NCBI GenBank assembly: GCA_039029395.1
Contig: JBCCGG010000001.1
Span: 186,001 to 250,000 of the forward strand
Direction of reading: 5' to 3'
Source: JBCCGG01 sp039029395
GTDB lineage: Bacteria; Pseudomonadota; Alphaproteobacteria; Kiloniellales; JAKSDN01
DNA: 64,000 bases
Shown: positions 51,418 to 60,371 of the stretch, piece after piece
Layout: every line of letters starts with the position of its first letter
Position numbering within the stretch: position 1 is the stretch's first letter
Notes under the pieces: generated by a model
Told to the model about the DNA's origin: nothing
Seen by the model: only the letters and a program-made list of their open reading frames with translations
Database searches by the model: none
Program-made: the position numbers and the translations under genes

Positions 51418-51845
51418 GGACCCCCCAACAGGCTCTCATTCGACACAACTGGCACCCCCTGCCCATCCGATGCCGACTCGATGGACATGACGGTTCCAAA
51501 CCTAGGATATACCAGATATATACCCAGAGAGAGGGAAAGTTACTATATGCTGTGGTCTGTGAAAAGATGCAATTTGTGAAAAATTCTTGCCCAACAGAGG
51601 ATAAAATTCTCTATAGTGAATGAATTCCGTGCCCGGCTGACGCGAGTTTCGAAGACTTCGCGGAGGCCGAATCTATCCTGTGAATCTATTCGCCAATAAG
51701 CTGTGAAGAAATCCGATAGTCGTGTGAACTAGGCCACTGTCTTTCCATAGGTATTTGGGTAAAGGTTTTATTAATCACTTGGAAGTTAGTATGAATTTGA
51801 GATAATTAACTTCATAATAGTTCAAACGTTCAGGTAGATAAGCCA
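51418..51845. other. AT-rich promoter region of the ParA-like gene
   Basis: A 428-base stretch that is much richer in AT than the rest and has no convincing gene. It contains five copies of TGTGAA (listed separately). It probably holds the leftward promoter of the parA-like/SPOR genes and the rightward promoter of the small gene at 51,846. Confidence 0.5.
51558..51728 (+). repeat. Five TGTGAA direct repeats
   Basis: TGTGAA occurs in the same orientation at 51558, 51575, 51679, 51702 and 51723. The last three are spaced 23 and 21 bases, about two helical turns, and the first two 17. They may be binding sites for a regulator or for a DNA-binding partner of the ParA system. They are not parS, since the full GTTTCAC/GTGAAAC dyad is absent. 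Confidence 0.45.
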
Positions 51846-52073
51846 ATGAGTGGGGTTACGGAAAGGTCCTGTACTATGCCGACTGAGCCGCCAGGCAAGC
51901 GCGTCCAGGCAGCCGACAAAATTCAGGGCGTTGTGGTTTACCGCGGAGAGCTCGGCATCCAATGGTCTCGTACGCTTGAGAGCTATTGGACGGAGTTGCG
52001 TATTCCGATCTCCGAGGCAAAGTCGCTGTTACAATTTCTCAAGCGCGCCGAAGAGGACGGCCGCCTGAGCTGA
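51846..52073 (+). CDS. Small hypothetical protein (75 aa, or 65 from the second Met)
   Basis: A short open frame. The part from the second Met at 51876 (MPTEPPGKRVQAADKIQGVV) looks like a compact folded protein with two beta-strand-like stretches (IQGVVVYRGELGIQW and YWTELRIPI) and a C-terminal helix (EAKSLLQFLKRAEEDGRL). No family recognised. Codon use in the second half agrees with the genome, which favours a real gene. An inverted repeat follows 57 bases after its stop. Confidence 0.5.
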   Translation: MSGVTERSCTMPTEPPGKRVQAADKIQGVVVYRGELGIQWSRTLESYWTELRIPISEAKSLLQFLKRAEEDGRLS

Positions 52074-52129
52074 ACGCCCGTGATGGAGCCGGTCATGCGC
52101 TGGCATTTCAGGTGGGGTAAGGTTAAAGT

Positions 52130-52178
52130 GGCCCCGCGTGGACGATGCCGGGCAGACAAAGCGTAGCCACGCGGGGCC
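52130..52178. terminator. Long perfect inverted repeat between convergent genes
   Basis: The 12-base arms GGCCCCGCGTGG and CCACGCGGGGCC are separated by 25 bases. There is no T-run on either side. Placed between the ends of the small gene (plus) and the CPA2 antiporter (minus), it may act as a bidirectional terminator or as a stabilising 3' structure for both messages. Confidence 0.5.
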
Positions 52179-52244
52179 TATCGCAAGGAGCGATTGCGCC
52201 ATCCTCGCAAATCCGCCTTACCGCTCTGTAAAGATAGACCGGCA

Positions 52245-53876
52245 CTACTCGGCCGGCTTGGAATCCGTTTCTAGAATCTCCCCGGCGAGCTTAACGCCCG
52301 TCGCGATGAGTTCGGGCACCACGATGTGGGCACCGGCCTCTTCCAGTTGTCGGGCGTGGGTCTCGTCTTTGGCCCGGGCATAGACCTTGAGATTGGGAAA
52401 AATGTAGCTCAGTAGCGCGACCAGGGAGAGCGCGGCCTTGGGGTCGTCGACCGCGACCACGACCGCTTGGGCGCGCTCCACGTGAAGCGCCGCCAAGATC
52501 TCCGGATTGGTGGCATCGCCGTAGTAAAGCGGCAGGTTGCGCGCTTGGGCCTGGGCGATGCGCCGCGGATCCAGATCGACTGCGATATAAGGTTGGCCCG
52601 CATCGGTCAGCTGTTTGGCGACGGTAGCGCCGACGCGGCCATAACCGGCGATCACAACGTGACCGGACATCGACTCGATGGTGTCCTGGATGTCGACCAC
52701 CCGCGCTACCGTGGCGCTTTCGACCCGCCCTTCCAGGGTGCGCCCAAGGCCGGCCAAGAAGGGCGTCACCATCATGGTCAGGGCGACCGCGACGACCAAC
52801 AGCTGGGCCTGCTCGGACGCAAGCAAGCCGGTAACGGCGCCGGCGCCCAGAAGCACGAAGCTGAATTCGCCGCCCTGGCAAAGCAACAGGCCGAGCGAGA
52901 GCGACTGGGCGGTGGGCAAGCCGAAGATGCGCGCCAGGCCGACCAGGAGCCCGGCCTTGACGATCAGTATGGTGAGCACCAGAAGGACAATGATGCCGGT
53001 CCGCTCGAGGGTCAGCTCGACGTCGATCGACATGCCGATGGTCATGAAGAACAGCCCCAGCAAGAGGCCACGGAAGGGCTGGATCTCGGCCGCGACCTGA
53101 TGGCGGTAGTGGGTCTCGGCCAAAAGCATTCCGGCCAAAAAGGCGCCGAATCCCATGGAGAGTCCGGCCGCCTGGGTCAAGAGGCTGCTGGCCAGGACGA
53201 TCAGCAAGGTGAAGCCGGCGAATACCTCGGGTTCGCGGATCGCGGCGACCTGGGCAAGCGCTTGTCGCAGGACGATCTTGCCGAGCCCGAGGATTGCCAT
53301 GACCGCGGCGACCGCCTTCAAGGTGGCAAGCCCCAGCACGCTGGCGAGCGCACCTTCGCCTTGACCGAATGCCACCACGATGACCAGGAAGGGGCCTACC
53401 ATCAGGTCTTGGACCAGCAGCACGCCAAAGGCGGTGCGCCCAAACACCGACGTCAGCTCACCTCGGTCCGACAACATGCGCAAGACGATCGCGGTCGAGG
53501 AGAGCGCAAGGCCGGCGCCGATCACCACCAGCGCCGGGCCGCGCACGCCGAGCAGGTAGGCGATCACGGCGAAAACCGTACCGGTCACGATGACCTGGGC
53601 CGCGCCCAGGGCGAAGATGCGCCCGAACATGACCCGGATGCGTTCGAACGGCAGCTCCAGGCCGACCGTGAACAGCAGGAACACCACGCCCAGCTCGGCC
53701 AGGGACTGGATCGTCTGATCTTCGACGACAAATCCGAATCCAAAGGGGCCGATGATAGCGCCGGCCACCAGATAGCCGAGCACGCTGCCCAGACCGATGC
53801 GCTTGAACAGCAGGATGCCGATAATCGCGGCCAGCAGGATTATGATGACTTCCTGGAGATAGCCGGAGTGCGACAT
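52245..53876 (-). CDS. CPA2 family monovalent cation:proton antiporter with RCK domain (Kef-type)
   Basis: A 543-residue inner-membrane antiporter. Twelve or so helices span residues 1-370, with FLLFTVGLELPFERIR, GLALSSTAIVLRML, LLVQDLMVGPF and LLCQGGEFSFVLL, all typical of KefB/KefC. A cytosolic TrkA-N (RCK) domain follows with HVVIAGYGRVGATVAKQL (nucleotide-binding GxGxxG), the acidic AVDLDPRRI and a regulatory end. It probably exchanges K+ or Na+ for protons under ligand control. No KefF/KefG-like ancillary protein is adjacent. Confidence 0.93.
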   Translation of the reverse strand: MSHSGYLQEVIIILLAAIIGILLFKRIGLGSVLGYLVAGAIIGPFGFGFVVEDQTIQSLAELGVVFLLFTVGLELPFERIRVMFGRIFALGAAQVIVTGTVFAVIAYLLGVRGPALVVIGAGLALSSTAIVLRMLSDRGELTSVFGRTAFGVLLVQDLMVGPFLVIVVAFGQGEGALASVLGLATLKAVAAVMAILGLGKIVLRQALAQVAAIREPEVFAGFTLLIVLASSLLTQAAGLSMGFGAFLAGMLLAETHYRHQVAAEIQPFRGLLLGLFFMTIGMSIDVELTLERTGIIVLLVLTILIVKAGLLVGLARIFGLPTAQSLSLGLLLCQGGEFSFVLLGAGAVTGLLASEQAQLLVVAVALTMMVTPFLAGLGRTLEGRVESATVARVVDIQDTIESMSGHVVIAGYGRVGATVAKQLTDAGQPYIAVDLDPRRIAQAQARNLPLYYGDATNPEILAALHVERAQAVVVAVDDPKAALSLVALLSYIFPNLKVYARAKDETHARQLEEAGAHIVVPELIATGVKLAGEILETDSKPAE

Positions 53877-53992
53877 CGGCAGGGTCCCGACAGGCCAAGG
53901 GCCTGCATCTAGAGAAAAGGACGACTCGAAAGCCTCAACCTATCAGGAAGTCGCCCGAGCGGCCAGCGCGCCTGACCCATTGCGCGACGAGA

Positions 53993-55462
53993 TCAGCGAA
54001 AGGCCGGCTCGTCGAAGCTGCGCAGCTTGCGCGAGTGAAGCTCCTGAACGCCGGCATCGCGCAAGGCGCAGAGCGTCTCGATGCCGATCTTGAGATGCTG
54101 GCCGATGCGCTCCCGATAGAAGTTGTTGGCCATGCCGGGCAACTTGATCTCGCCGTGCAAGGGCTTGTCGGAGACGCACAGCAAGGTGCCGTATGGCACA
54201 CGCAGGCGAAAGCCGTTGGCCGCGATGGTCGCCGATTCCATGTCGACCGCGATCGCCCGGCTCTGGTTGAAGGTCTTGGTCAGCTCGCTGTGGCGCAGCT
54301 CCCAGTCCCGGTCGTCGGTGGTGTAGACCGTGCCGGTGCGCAGGCGCTGCTTGAGATCCGTGCCGCTCAGACCGCTGACCTTGGCGACCGCGCTGGTCAG
54401 AGCGATCTGCACCTCGGCGATCGGCGGCACCGGGACCCAAGGCGGCAGGTCCTCGTCGAGCACGTGGTCGCCGCGCAGGTAGGCGTGGGCCAGCACGTAG
54501 TCGCCCAAGCGCTGGGTCAAGCGCAAGCCGCCGCAATGGCCGACCATCAGCCAGCAGTGCGGCCGTAGCACCGCCAGGTGGTCGGTGATGGTCTTGGCGT
54601 TGGACGGGCCGACCCCGATGTTGACCAGAGTGATGCCTTCGTGCTGGTCGCGCACCAGATGATAGGCCGGCATTTGGGGCAGGTGGGCCGGCGGCGTTCC
54701 CGAAGGCGACTGGTCGCTCAGCGCGGGGTTCGGCGTGATCACGTTGCCGGGTTCGACGAAGGCCCGGTAGTCGCGGCCGTTTCTGACCTGATCGTGGCCG
54801 AAAGCGATGAACTCGTCGACGTAGCGCTGGTAGTTGGTGAAGAGCACGAAGCGCTGGAAGTGCTCGGCCGCGGTCGCCGTGTAGTGGGCGAGGCGCACCA
54901 GGGAGAAGTCGACGCGCTCAGCGCTGAACAGGGACAGCGGGCGCGGCTCGCCGGCGACTGGGGTGTAGGCACCGTTGGCGATGGAATCGTCGATGCTCGC
55001 CAGGTCGGGCAAGGGGAAGAGCTGCTGCAGCGCCTGCACCTGCTCGCTGGTTACGCCGGCGGTCGCCTCCTCGACCACGAAGGTGAGCGGGATCTCCCGG
55101 CTGCTGATACCGACGAAAACCGGCCGTTCGTGGTTGCGGGTCAGGAGTTCCAGCTGTTCCTGGTAATAGCTGCGGAACAGGTCCGGCCGGGTGACGGTGG
55201 TGCCGAAAACGCCGGCACTGGGCAGCTTGCCGTAGGCCAGCTGGCCGGCCAGGTTGACTTCGTCGGGCGCGATCGAGATGCCCACGTAGGGGTAGGTCGC
55301 AGCCGGCCGCTCGCTGCAGTCCTCGCCGGCCGCGAAACGCTGGAAACATTGGCGCACTGTCTCCGCGCTCTCATTGTAGATCTCGCAGATGCGCGTCAGC
55401 GCCGCGCCGGCGTCGTTGTAGGGCCGCAGGTCCGTGACCGCGCCGTGCTCCGCTTCCGTCAT
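53993..55462 (-). CDS. amn: AMP nucleosidase
   Basis: AMP nucleosidase splits AMP to adenine and ribose-5-phosphate and so lowers the adenylate pool. The 489-residue length matches E. coli Amn (~484). The N-terminal regulatory domain (TYPYVGISIAPDEVNLAGQL) and the phosphorylase-type catalytic domain with LVNIGVGPSNAKTITDHLAV, MVGHCGGLR and AIAVDMESATIAANGFR are present. The start ATG 55462 (MTEAEHGAVTD) fits homologues; the frame to 55,903 overlaps the divergent ADP-ribosylglycohydrolase gene and is discounted. The two divergent genes are 72 bases apart. Confidence 0.94.
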   Translation of the reverse strand: MTEAEHGAVTDLRPYNDAGAALTRICEIYNESAETVRQCFQRFAAGEDCSERPAATYPYVGISIAPDEVNLAGQLAYGKLPSAGVFGTTVTRPDLFRSYYQEQLELLTRNHERPVFVGISSREIPLTFVVEEATAGVTSEQVQALQQLFPLPDLASIDDSIANGAYTPVAGEPRPLSLFSAERVDFSLVRLAHYTATAAEHFQRFVLFTNYQRYVDEFIAFGHDQVRNGRDYRAFVEPGNVITPNPALSDQSPSGTPPAHLPQMPAYHLVRDQHEGITLVNIGVGPSNAKTITDHLAVLRPHCWLMVGHCGGLRLTQRLGDYVLAHAYLRGDHVLDEDLPPWVPVPPIAEVQIALTSAVAKVSGLSGTDLKQRLRTGTVYTTDDRDWELRHSELTKTFNQSRAIAVDMESATIAANGFRLRVPYGTLLCVSDKPLHGEIKLPGMANNFYRERIGQHLKIGIETLCALRDAGVQELHSRKLRSFDEPAFR

Positions 55463-55534
55463 GCCTTGCCTCTCGCTATGATCGATTCGAACCATAACAC
55501 AAGCCCATGACAAAACGATTAGAGGAGGGGGGTG

Positions 55535-56332
55535 ATGCTGGGCGCTATTGCCGGCGACATCATCGGCTCGATCTACGAGCGGGACAACATCAAGACCAAA
55601 GCCTTCCCTCTGTTCCAGGATCACTGCAGCTACACCGACGATACGGTGTGCACGCTGGCGGTCGCACATGCCCTGCTCGAAGAGAAGGAGTTTGCAGCCA
55701 CCTTGAGGGATTTTGCACGACGCTATCCGGGCCGAGGCTATGGCGCGCGCTTTCTCGATTGGGCGCGCTCCGACTCGCCTCGGGGCAACGGCTCTTGGGG
55801 CAACGGCGCCGTAATGCGGGTTAGTCCGGTCGGATACGTGGCGCGCAATGAAGACGAGGTGTTGGATTTGGCCGCTCGCTCGGCGGCGGCGAGCCACGAC
55901 CATCCGGACGCGGTCGCCGCTGCCCAGGCGGCGGCATTGACAATCTGGCTGACGCGGAACGGTATGGCGCCTGGGGCCCTGCGCGCCGAGATCGCCGGCC
56001 GCTTTGGCTATAACCTGAGCCTAAGCGTCGATCAGATTCGGCCAAGCCACGACTACGATTTTTCGGCGCGCGGCACATTGCCGGTCGCTTTGATATGCGC
56101 GCTGGAGGGGCGTGACTACGAGGATGCGGTGCGCAACGCCATCTCGCTGGGCGGCGACAGCGACACCTTGGCCTGCATCGCCGGATCCTTTGCCGAAGTA
56201 CTCTACGGCTTGCCGGAGCAGATCGCACAAAAGGCACTCGAGCATCTGGACGACGAGCAGCGCGCCCTGGTCGCGCGCTTCAGCGCGAAACACCAAGTCA
56301 GTTCGGGCGGCCGACCGGAAAGCGCGGGATGA
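55535..56332 (+). CDS. ADP-ribosylglycohydrolase family protein (DraG-like)
   Basis: A 265-residue enzyme of the DraG/ARH fold, which removes ADP-ribose from proteins or small molecules with two Mg2+ ions. Metal-binding motifs are GAIAGDIIGSIYE at the start, YTDDTVCTLAVA (T-D-D), and the C-terminal LGGDSDTLACIAGS (D-x-D-T). GNGSWGNGAVMRVSP fits the family's central glycine-rich loop. The ATG at 55535 is preferred over the GTG three bases earlier because of its distance from AGAGGAGG. No ADP-ribosyltransferase gene is adjacent. It is divergent from amn, another enzyme acting on an adenosine-ribose N-glycosidic bond. Confidence 0.9.
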   Translation: MLGAIAGDIIGSIYERDNIKTKAFPLFQDHCSYTDDTVCTLAVAHALLEEKEFAATLRDFARRYPGRGYGARFLDWARSDSPRGNGSWGNGAVMRVSPVGYVARNEDEVLDLAARSAAASHDHPDAVAAAQAAALTIWLTRNGMAPGALRAEIAGRFGYNLSLSVDQIRPSHDYDFSARGTLPVALICALEGRDYEDAVRNAISLGGDSDTLACIAGSFAEVLYGLPEQIAQKALEHLDDEQRALVARFSAKHQVSSGGRPESAG

Positions 56333-57038
56333 TCGGCGGCTTGAAGGGCGGCACCACGCCGCCTTGGCGCCGCTCGCCCCGGGGCAAGAATACCGTCGGG
56401 TTGTTGCCGCGCACGTTGCCGGCCCGGCCCCAGGGGCCGGCGGTGAAGACCTGGACCCAATTGAATTGCGCCGCGGTCTCCTGATAGGCGATGCGGGTGT
56501 TGCCACTGTAGAGACCGACCTGGAGCCGGCCGCGGGCGTCCCACTTCTGCACCGTGCAGCGCACCGCCTGGCCGCTGATCGTGAACTTGCGCGGGATGAA
56601 GCCCTTGAACTCGCCCTTCTTGCGCGTGCCAAACGCATCCACTGTGATGCAGTGGCCGATAAACTCGACCGCCGGCGAGCCGGTGATGTCCAGCAGGTAG
56701 CGTGGCTCGGCGAGGAGCTCCTCGGCTTCCTCGACCACGGGCGCGATCTCTTCCTCAGGCGCCGGGTCCTCCGGCAAGGCGGCCAGAAAAGCGTCAGGCA
56801 CCCAGCCTTCCTGGCTAACGCCGCCGAACACGCCGACCCGCATCCAAGGCCCCCGGCGCTCGTATTCGAGCAGCCGCTGACCGGCTTCGAGCTGGCGCAG
56901 GATTGGGGCACTCTCGTCCGGCGCACTGCGCAGCGCAAGGCCTTCGGCCGGCACGGGGTGTACCTGGCCGGGACTGGCACCAAGCCCGGCGGGGCTCGCG
57001 ATAAGGATCGCAATGGCGAACAAGACTGCGCGCGTCAT
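56298..57038 (-). CDS. Exported SH3-domain protein
   Basis: A 246-residue exported protein. The signal peptide is TRAVLFAIAILIASPAGLGA. A bacterial SH3 domain follows (LALRSAPDESAPILRQLEAG, then RRGPWMRVGVFGGVSQEGWV), then a Glu/Pro-rich linker and a C-terminal domain of unknown type (PRYLLDITGSPAVEFIGHCI; CTVQKWDARGRLQVGLY). Such SH3 domains usually contact peptidoglycan. The ATG at 57038 has AGGAC upstream; a longer frame exists but would bury the signal peptide. Its 3' end overlaps the convergent draG-like gene by 35 bases. Confidence 0.82.
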   Translation of the reverse strand: MTRAVLFAIAILIASPAGLGASPGQVHPVPAEGLALRSAPDESAPILRQLEAGQRLLEYERRGPWMRVGVFGGVSQEGWVPDAFLAALPEDPAPEEEIAPVVEEAEELLAEPRYLLDITGSPAVEFIGHCITVDAFGTRKKGEFKGFIPRKFTISGQAVRCTVQKWDARGRLQVGLYSGNTRIAYQETAAQFNWVQVFTAGPWGRAGNVRGNNPTVFLPRGERRQGGVVPPFKPPIIPRFPVGRPN

Positions 57039-57140
57039 GGCTGTCCTGGCTTTCGCTTGACGCAAGAGCATATGTGCCCGCACCTCGGCGGGGCGCTTCA
57101 CGAGAACAATGGGGACCTGACCCGCGAGAGTCCAGTCAGC

Positions 57141-58487
57141 TCACGAGTTGTTGCTCGGGCGCCAGGTGACCGAGAGGCGGTTGCCCTTGGCGAGCTGAGC
57201 GCTGCTCAGGCGCGAGGCGATCTCGTCCCGGTTGCCGGCGGCGATCGCCTGATCGGTGCCCGGCGGGAAGCGCGCGGCGGCCAGGTTGAACCAGACGTAG
57301 GACTGCACGGGGTCCTGTCTGACCCCCTGGCCCAAGCGGTAGAGGAAGCCAAGCTTGGTCATGGCCGGCGCGTAGCCCTTGTTGGCGGCCTTTTTCCACC
57401 ACTCGGCGGCCAGGCGGTAATCCTTCGGCACGCCGACACCGTTGGCGTAGGCGTGGCCCATGTTGTACTCCGCCTCCACGTAGCCGCGCCTGGCGGCGCT
57501 GCGCCAGTATGCGGCTGCGGATTCGAAGCTGTTCTCGACGCCTTGGCCGGCCTCGTAGAGGTTGCCCAAACTGTTCTCCGCCGCGGCTACCTCTTGGCCC
57601 GCGGCGAGGCCGTAGTACGCGGCCGCCCGCTCGTAGTCCTGAGGCACGCCGAGGCCCTGCTCGTAGAAATTCGCCAAGTTGTTTTGGGCGCCTGCGGCGC
57701 CTTGGTCGGCGGCCAGGCGGTACCATTTGGCGGCCTGGCCATAGTTTTGGGCCACACCGAGGCCTTCTTCGTACATGTACCCGAGCTTCGCCTGGGCATC
57801 GACGACGCCCTGATCGGCTGCCTGGGACCACCAATGGGCGGCGTTCTCATAGCTCTGGGGCACACCGCGGCCTTCCTCGAAGAGATCGGCCAAGCGGTCC
57901 TGAGCGATTGGGTTGCCGCCTTCCGCGGCTGCGCGGTACCACCGGGCTGCGACGGCGTAATCCTGGGGCAGCCGGTCACCGGCGCTGTAGAGCTCGGCCA
58001 GCTTGAGCTGGGCCGGCGCGATGCCCTGGGCGCCGGCATCCTCCAGCAGCGCGGCGGCGCGTTTGGTGTCCTGATCGACGCCGTGGCCCTCCAGCACCAA
58101 AAGGCCCAGACGGTACTGGGCGAAGGGTTGGCCCCGATTGGCCGCCGCCTGGTACCAAACCGCAGCTTCCTCGAGAGAACGCTCAACGCCGAGACCCGAC
58201 TGGTACATCTGGCCGAGCAAGGCCTGGGCTTCGGGTTCCCCTTGCTCTGCGGCCTGGCGCACCCACCTCGCAGCTTGCTGGTAGTTTCGGGTGACGCCGG
58301 TACCCTGAAAATAAACCTCGCCGAGCCTGGATTGGGCCTCCGGATGCCCTTGGTCGGCCAGGGGCTGCCACTGTTCGATGGCCGTCTCGTAGTCGCCGCG
58401 CGCGGCCGCGTCTACGCCCTTCTGGTAATCGGGTGCGCAAGCTCCGAGGCCGAGCGCGCAGGTGACTGGCAAAATCAGCCGCCTCAT
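57141..58487 (-). CDS. Sel1-repeat lipoprotein
   Basis: A 448-residue lipoprotein. The signal peptide ends in the lipobox LGAC, with Cys at about residue 17, so it is anchored in a membrane. Ten Sel1-like repeats of 36 residues follow, each with the pattern G-x-x-x-A-Q-x-x-L-G-x-x-Y-x-x-G-x-G-V, and a final helical region. Sel1 solenoids bind protein partners, for example in envelope or signalling assemblies. The ATG at 58487 lies after GGAGGA. The SH3-domain gene follows on the same strand after 102 bases, suggesting envelope functions. Confidence 0.9.
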   Translation of the reverse strand: MRRLILPVTCALGLGACAPDYQKGVDAAARGDYETAIEQWQPLADQGHPEAQSRLGEVYFQGTGVTRNYQQAARWVRQAAEQGEPEAQALLGQMYQSGLGVERSLEEAAVWYQAAANRGQPFAQYRLGLLVLEGHGVDQDTKRAAALLEDAGAQGIAPAQLKLAELYSAGDRLPQDYAVAARWYRAAAEGGNPIAQDRLADLFEEGRGVPQSYENAAHWWSQAADQGVVDAQAKLGYMYEEGLGVAQNYGQAAKWYRLAADQGAAGAQNNLANFYEQGLGVPQDYERAAAYYGLAAGQEVAAAENSLGNLYEAGQGVENSFESAAAYWRSAARRGYVEAEYNMGHAYANGVGVPKDYRLAAEWWKKAANKGYAPAMTKLGFLYRLGQGVRQDPVQSYVWFNLAAARFPPGTDQAIAAGNRDEIASRLSSAQLAKGNRLSVTWRPSNNS

Positions 58488-58572
58488 GGGGTCCTCCGAA
58501 GGTTCGACGTTTCTGGCCGTCATGGTACCAGATTCATGGGATTTTGTGCCCCAAAAGGGTCTTGGTGAAACG

Positions 58573-59727
58573 TTAACCTTTGGAAATGGTTTCTCGGCGC
58601 AATGTCCAGGCGAGCACCAGGCCAGCCAGGCTGAACCCGGCCATGGCGATGAACATGACCGCTTGACTGTGCTCGAATAGCCAGCCCGCCAAAAGCGCGG
58701 CCAGGCCCATGACAAGACCGCCAGATAGGGCGGCATAAAGTCCCTGGGTGGTCGCCGCCGTGCCCTTGGGCGCAAGTACGGCGATCAGGTGGATCACCGC
58801 CAGATGAGCGGCGGCGAAGGTCAAGGCGTGGAGGCCCTGGGCCAGGATCAACGCCGGCAGGGCGGTGGTGCTGGCCATGACGCTCCAACGCAAGATCCCG
58901 GCCAATCCGGCCAGGATCAAGAGACCAGTGGCCTTGAGGCGGGTCAGCCAGGCGGCGCTGACCGCGAAGAAGGCGACCTCGAGCAAGACGCCCTCCGCCC
59001 ACAGCCAGCCGATGGTGGCCTCGCCGTGGCCGGCGCGAGTCCAGGCCAGGGTGGAGAAGCCGTAGTAGGCCGCGTGGCTCGCCTGGAGCAGGCTGCCGGC
59101 GAGCAGAAGACCGAGTAGGCGCGGCGCCCGGCGCAACCGGCTCAGGGCTTCGCTCAGCCCGGGTCCGCTGCGCGGTTCCGCCCCGCGGCCGGGCAGGGCA
59201 AGGCCCGCCGCAAAGGTGATCGCAAGGCCAATCAGGATCAGCCAGAGGATTGGCGCCGCGCCGACTCGCGCGCTGGCCTCGCCGGCAAGCAGCGCACCGA
59301 CGATGAAGGTCAAGGATCCCCACAGACGGACCCGACCGTAGTCCAGACCGGCCCGGCGCAGTTGCCCGACCGAGTGGCTTTCGCCGACCGGCAGCAACGC
59401 GAAGAAGGCGCTGGTCGCCACCAGTTGGACCGCCAGCAGGCGCCAAAACCCATCGGCCAGAGCAAAGGTCGCAAAGCCGGCCAAGCTCACCAGGGCGAGT
59501 GCCAGGATGACGCCCTTGGCGTGGCCGCTGCGGTCCGCCAGGCTGGCCAGCGCCGGCGTGGTCGCGATCCTGAGCCAGGAGGTCAAGGCCAGCAGCCAAC
59601 CGATTTCGACCGCGCTTAGGCCCCGCTCGGCCAGCCACAGGGGCCAATAGGGTAGGAACACGCCGAGCACCAGGAACACGGCGCCGTAGAAGCCGGCGAA
59701 GCGAAGCGATAGGCTGTGCAGGATCAT
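58573..59727 (-). CDS. MFS transporter, HcaT/3-phenylpropionate-permease-like
   Basis: A 384-residue inner-membrane protein with twelve hydrophobic segments. The opening LRFAGFYGAVFLVLGVFLPY, RGLSAVEIGWLLAL, TPALASLADRSGHAK (the loop 2-3 motif D-R-x-G-x-x-K) and LDYGRVRLWGSLTFI are typical of the HcaT/YcaD branch of the major facilitator superfamily. The substrate is unknown, as no catabolic genes are beside it. It is divergent from the DUF488 gene, with 48 bases between starts. Confidence 0.88.
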   Translation of the reverse strand: MILHSLSLRFAGFYGAVFLVLGVFLPYWPLWLAERGLSAVEIGWLLALTSWLRIATTPALASLADRSGHAKGVILALALVSLAGFATFALADGFWRLLAVQLVATSAFFALLPVGESHSVGQLRRAGLDYGRVRLWGSLTFIVGALLAGEASARVGAAPILWLILIGLAITFAAGLALPGRGAEPRSGPGLSEALSRLRRAPRLLGLLLAGSLLQASHAAYYGFSTLAWTRAGHGEATIGWLWAEGVLLEVAFFAVSAAWLTRLKATGLLILAGLAGILRWSVMASTTALPALILAQGLHALTFAAAHLAVIHLIAVLAPKGTAATTQGLYAALSGGLVMGLAALLAGWLFEHSQAVMFIAMAGFSLAGLVLAWTLRRETISKG

Positions 59728-59775
59728 GTGCCGCTAGACCACGGATCGCGGCTACGATCAATAGGGAGCGACCCC

Positions 59776-60141
59776 GTGACGGAGCGTTACCGCGCCAAGC
59801 ATGTCGCCGAGCCGGCCACGCCTGAGGACGGCAAACGGATTTTGGTCGACCGGCTCTGGCCGCGCGGGGTCAAGAAGGCCGAACTGGCGCACGATCTTTG
59901 GCTCAAGGAGATCGCGCCAAGCCACGAGCTGCGCAAGTGGTACGGCCACGAGCCGGCGCGCTGGGAGGCTTTCCGCGATCGCTATGGGGCGGAGCTGGAA
60001 GCCAACCAGGAGACCGTGGCGCGGCTTCTGGAACTGTCGAAGGACGGCCCGGTTACCCTGCTGTTCTCGGCCCGGGACCGGGCGCGCAATCAGGCCGTCG
60101 CTCTAAGGGATTACTTGAATACTCAGGTGAAGGCCTTGTAG
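59776..60141 (+). CDS. DUF488 family protein (YeaO-like)
   Basis: A 121-residue protein of the DUF488 family. The core blocks are KRILVDRLWPRGVKKAEL, WLKEIAPSHELRKWYGHEP and the C-terminal VTLLFSARDRARNQAVALR. The function is not established; many are found with oxidoreductase or stress genes. A GTG start at 59776 lies behind GGGAG and gives the usual N-terminus; the longer frame overlaps the divergent MFS promoter. Its end overlaps the convergent Lrp-like gene by 19 bases. Confidence 0.86.
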   Translation: MTERYRAKHVAEPATPEDGKRILVDRLWPRGVKKAELAHDLWLKEIAPSHELRKWYGHEPARWEAFRDRYGAELEANQETVARLLELSKDGPVTLLFSARDRARNQAVALRDYLNTQVKAL

Positions 60142-60365
60142 GCGACCAGAGTAAAGGTGTCGGCGACGCCGGGCAGGGTCTGCACCTTTTCGGTCACGAA
60201 ATGGCCGATGTCAGCCTCGTCGTCCAAATAGCACTTCACCAGAAGATCGTATTGGCCGGAGGTGGAGTAGACCTCCGAGACCTGTTGGACCTCCTGCACC
60301 GCCTCGTCGGCGACCTGGTAGGCCTTGCCCAGCTCGCATTTGATCATGACGAAGATCGTCTGCAT
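60123..60365 (-). CDS. Stand-alone Lrp/AsnC ligand-binding (RAM) domain protein
   Basis: An 80-residue protein that is only the C-terminal regulatory domain of Lrp/AsnC regulators, without a DNA-binding part. VFVMIKC-like strand 1, the central STSGQYDLLVKCYL and the end VADTFTLVAYKAF match the betaalphabetabetaalphabeta fold that dimerises and binds amino acids. Such SARD-type proteins may modulate full-length Lrp proteins or act as amino acid sensors. It starts six bases after the helicase stop on the same strand, which suggests co-transcription. Confidence 0.86.
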   Translation of the reverse strand: MQTIFVMIKCELGKAYQVADEAVQEVQQVSEVYSTSGQYDLLVKCYLDDEADIGHFVTEKVQTLPGVADTFTLVAYKAFT

Positions 60366-60371
60366 GGAACC

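Noticed and set aside
51418..51845. parS site near the ParA-like gene
   Set aside because: Only half-like TGTGAA elements are present; no GTTTCAC...GTGAAAC dyad.
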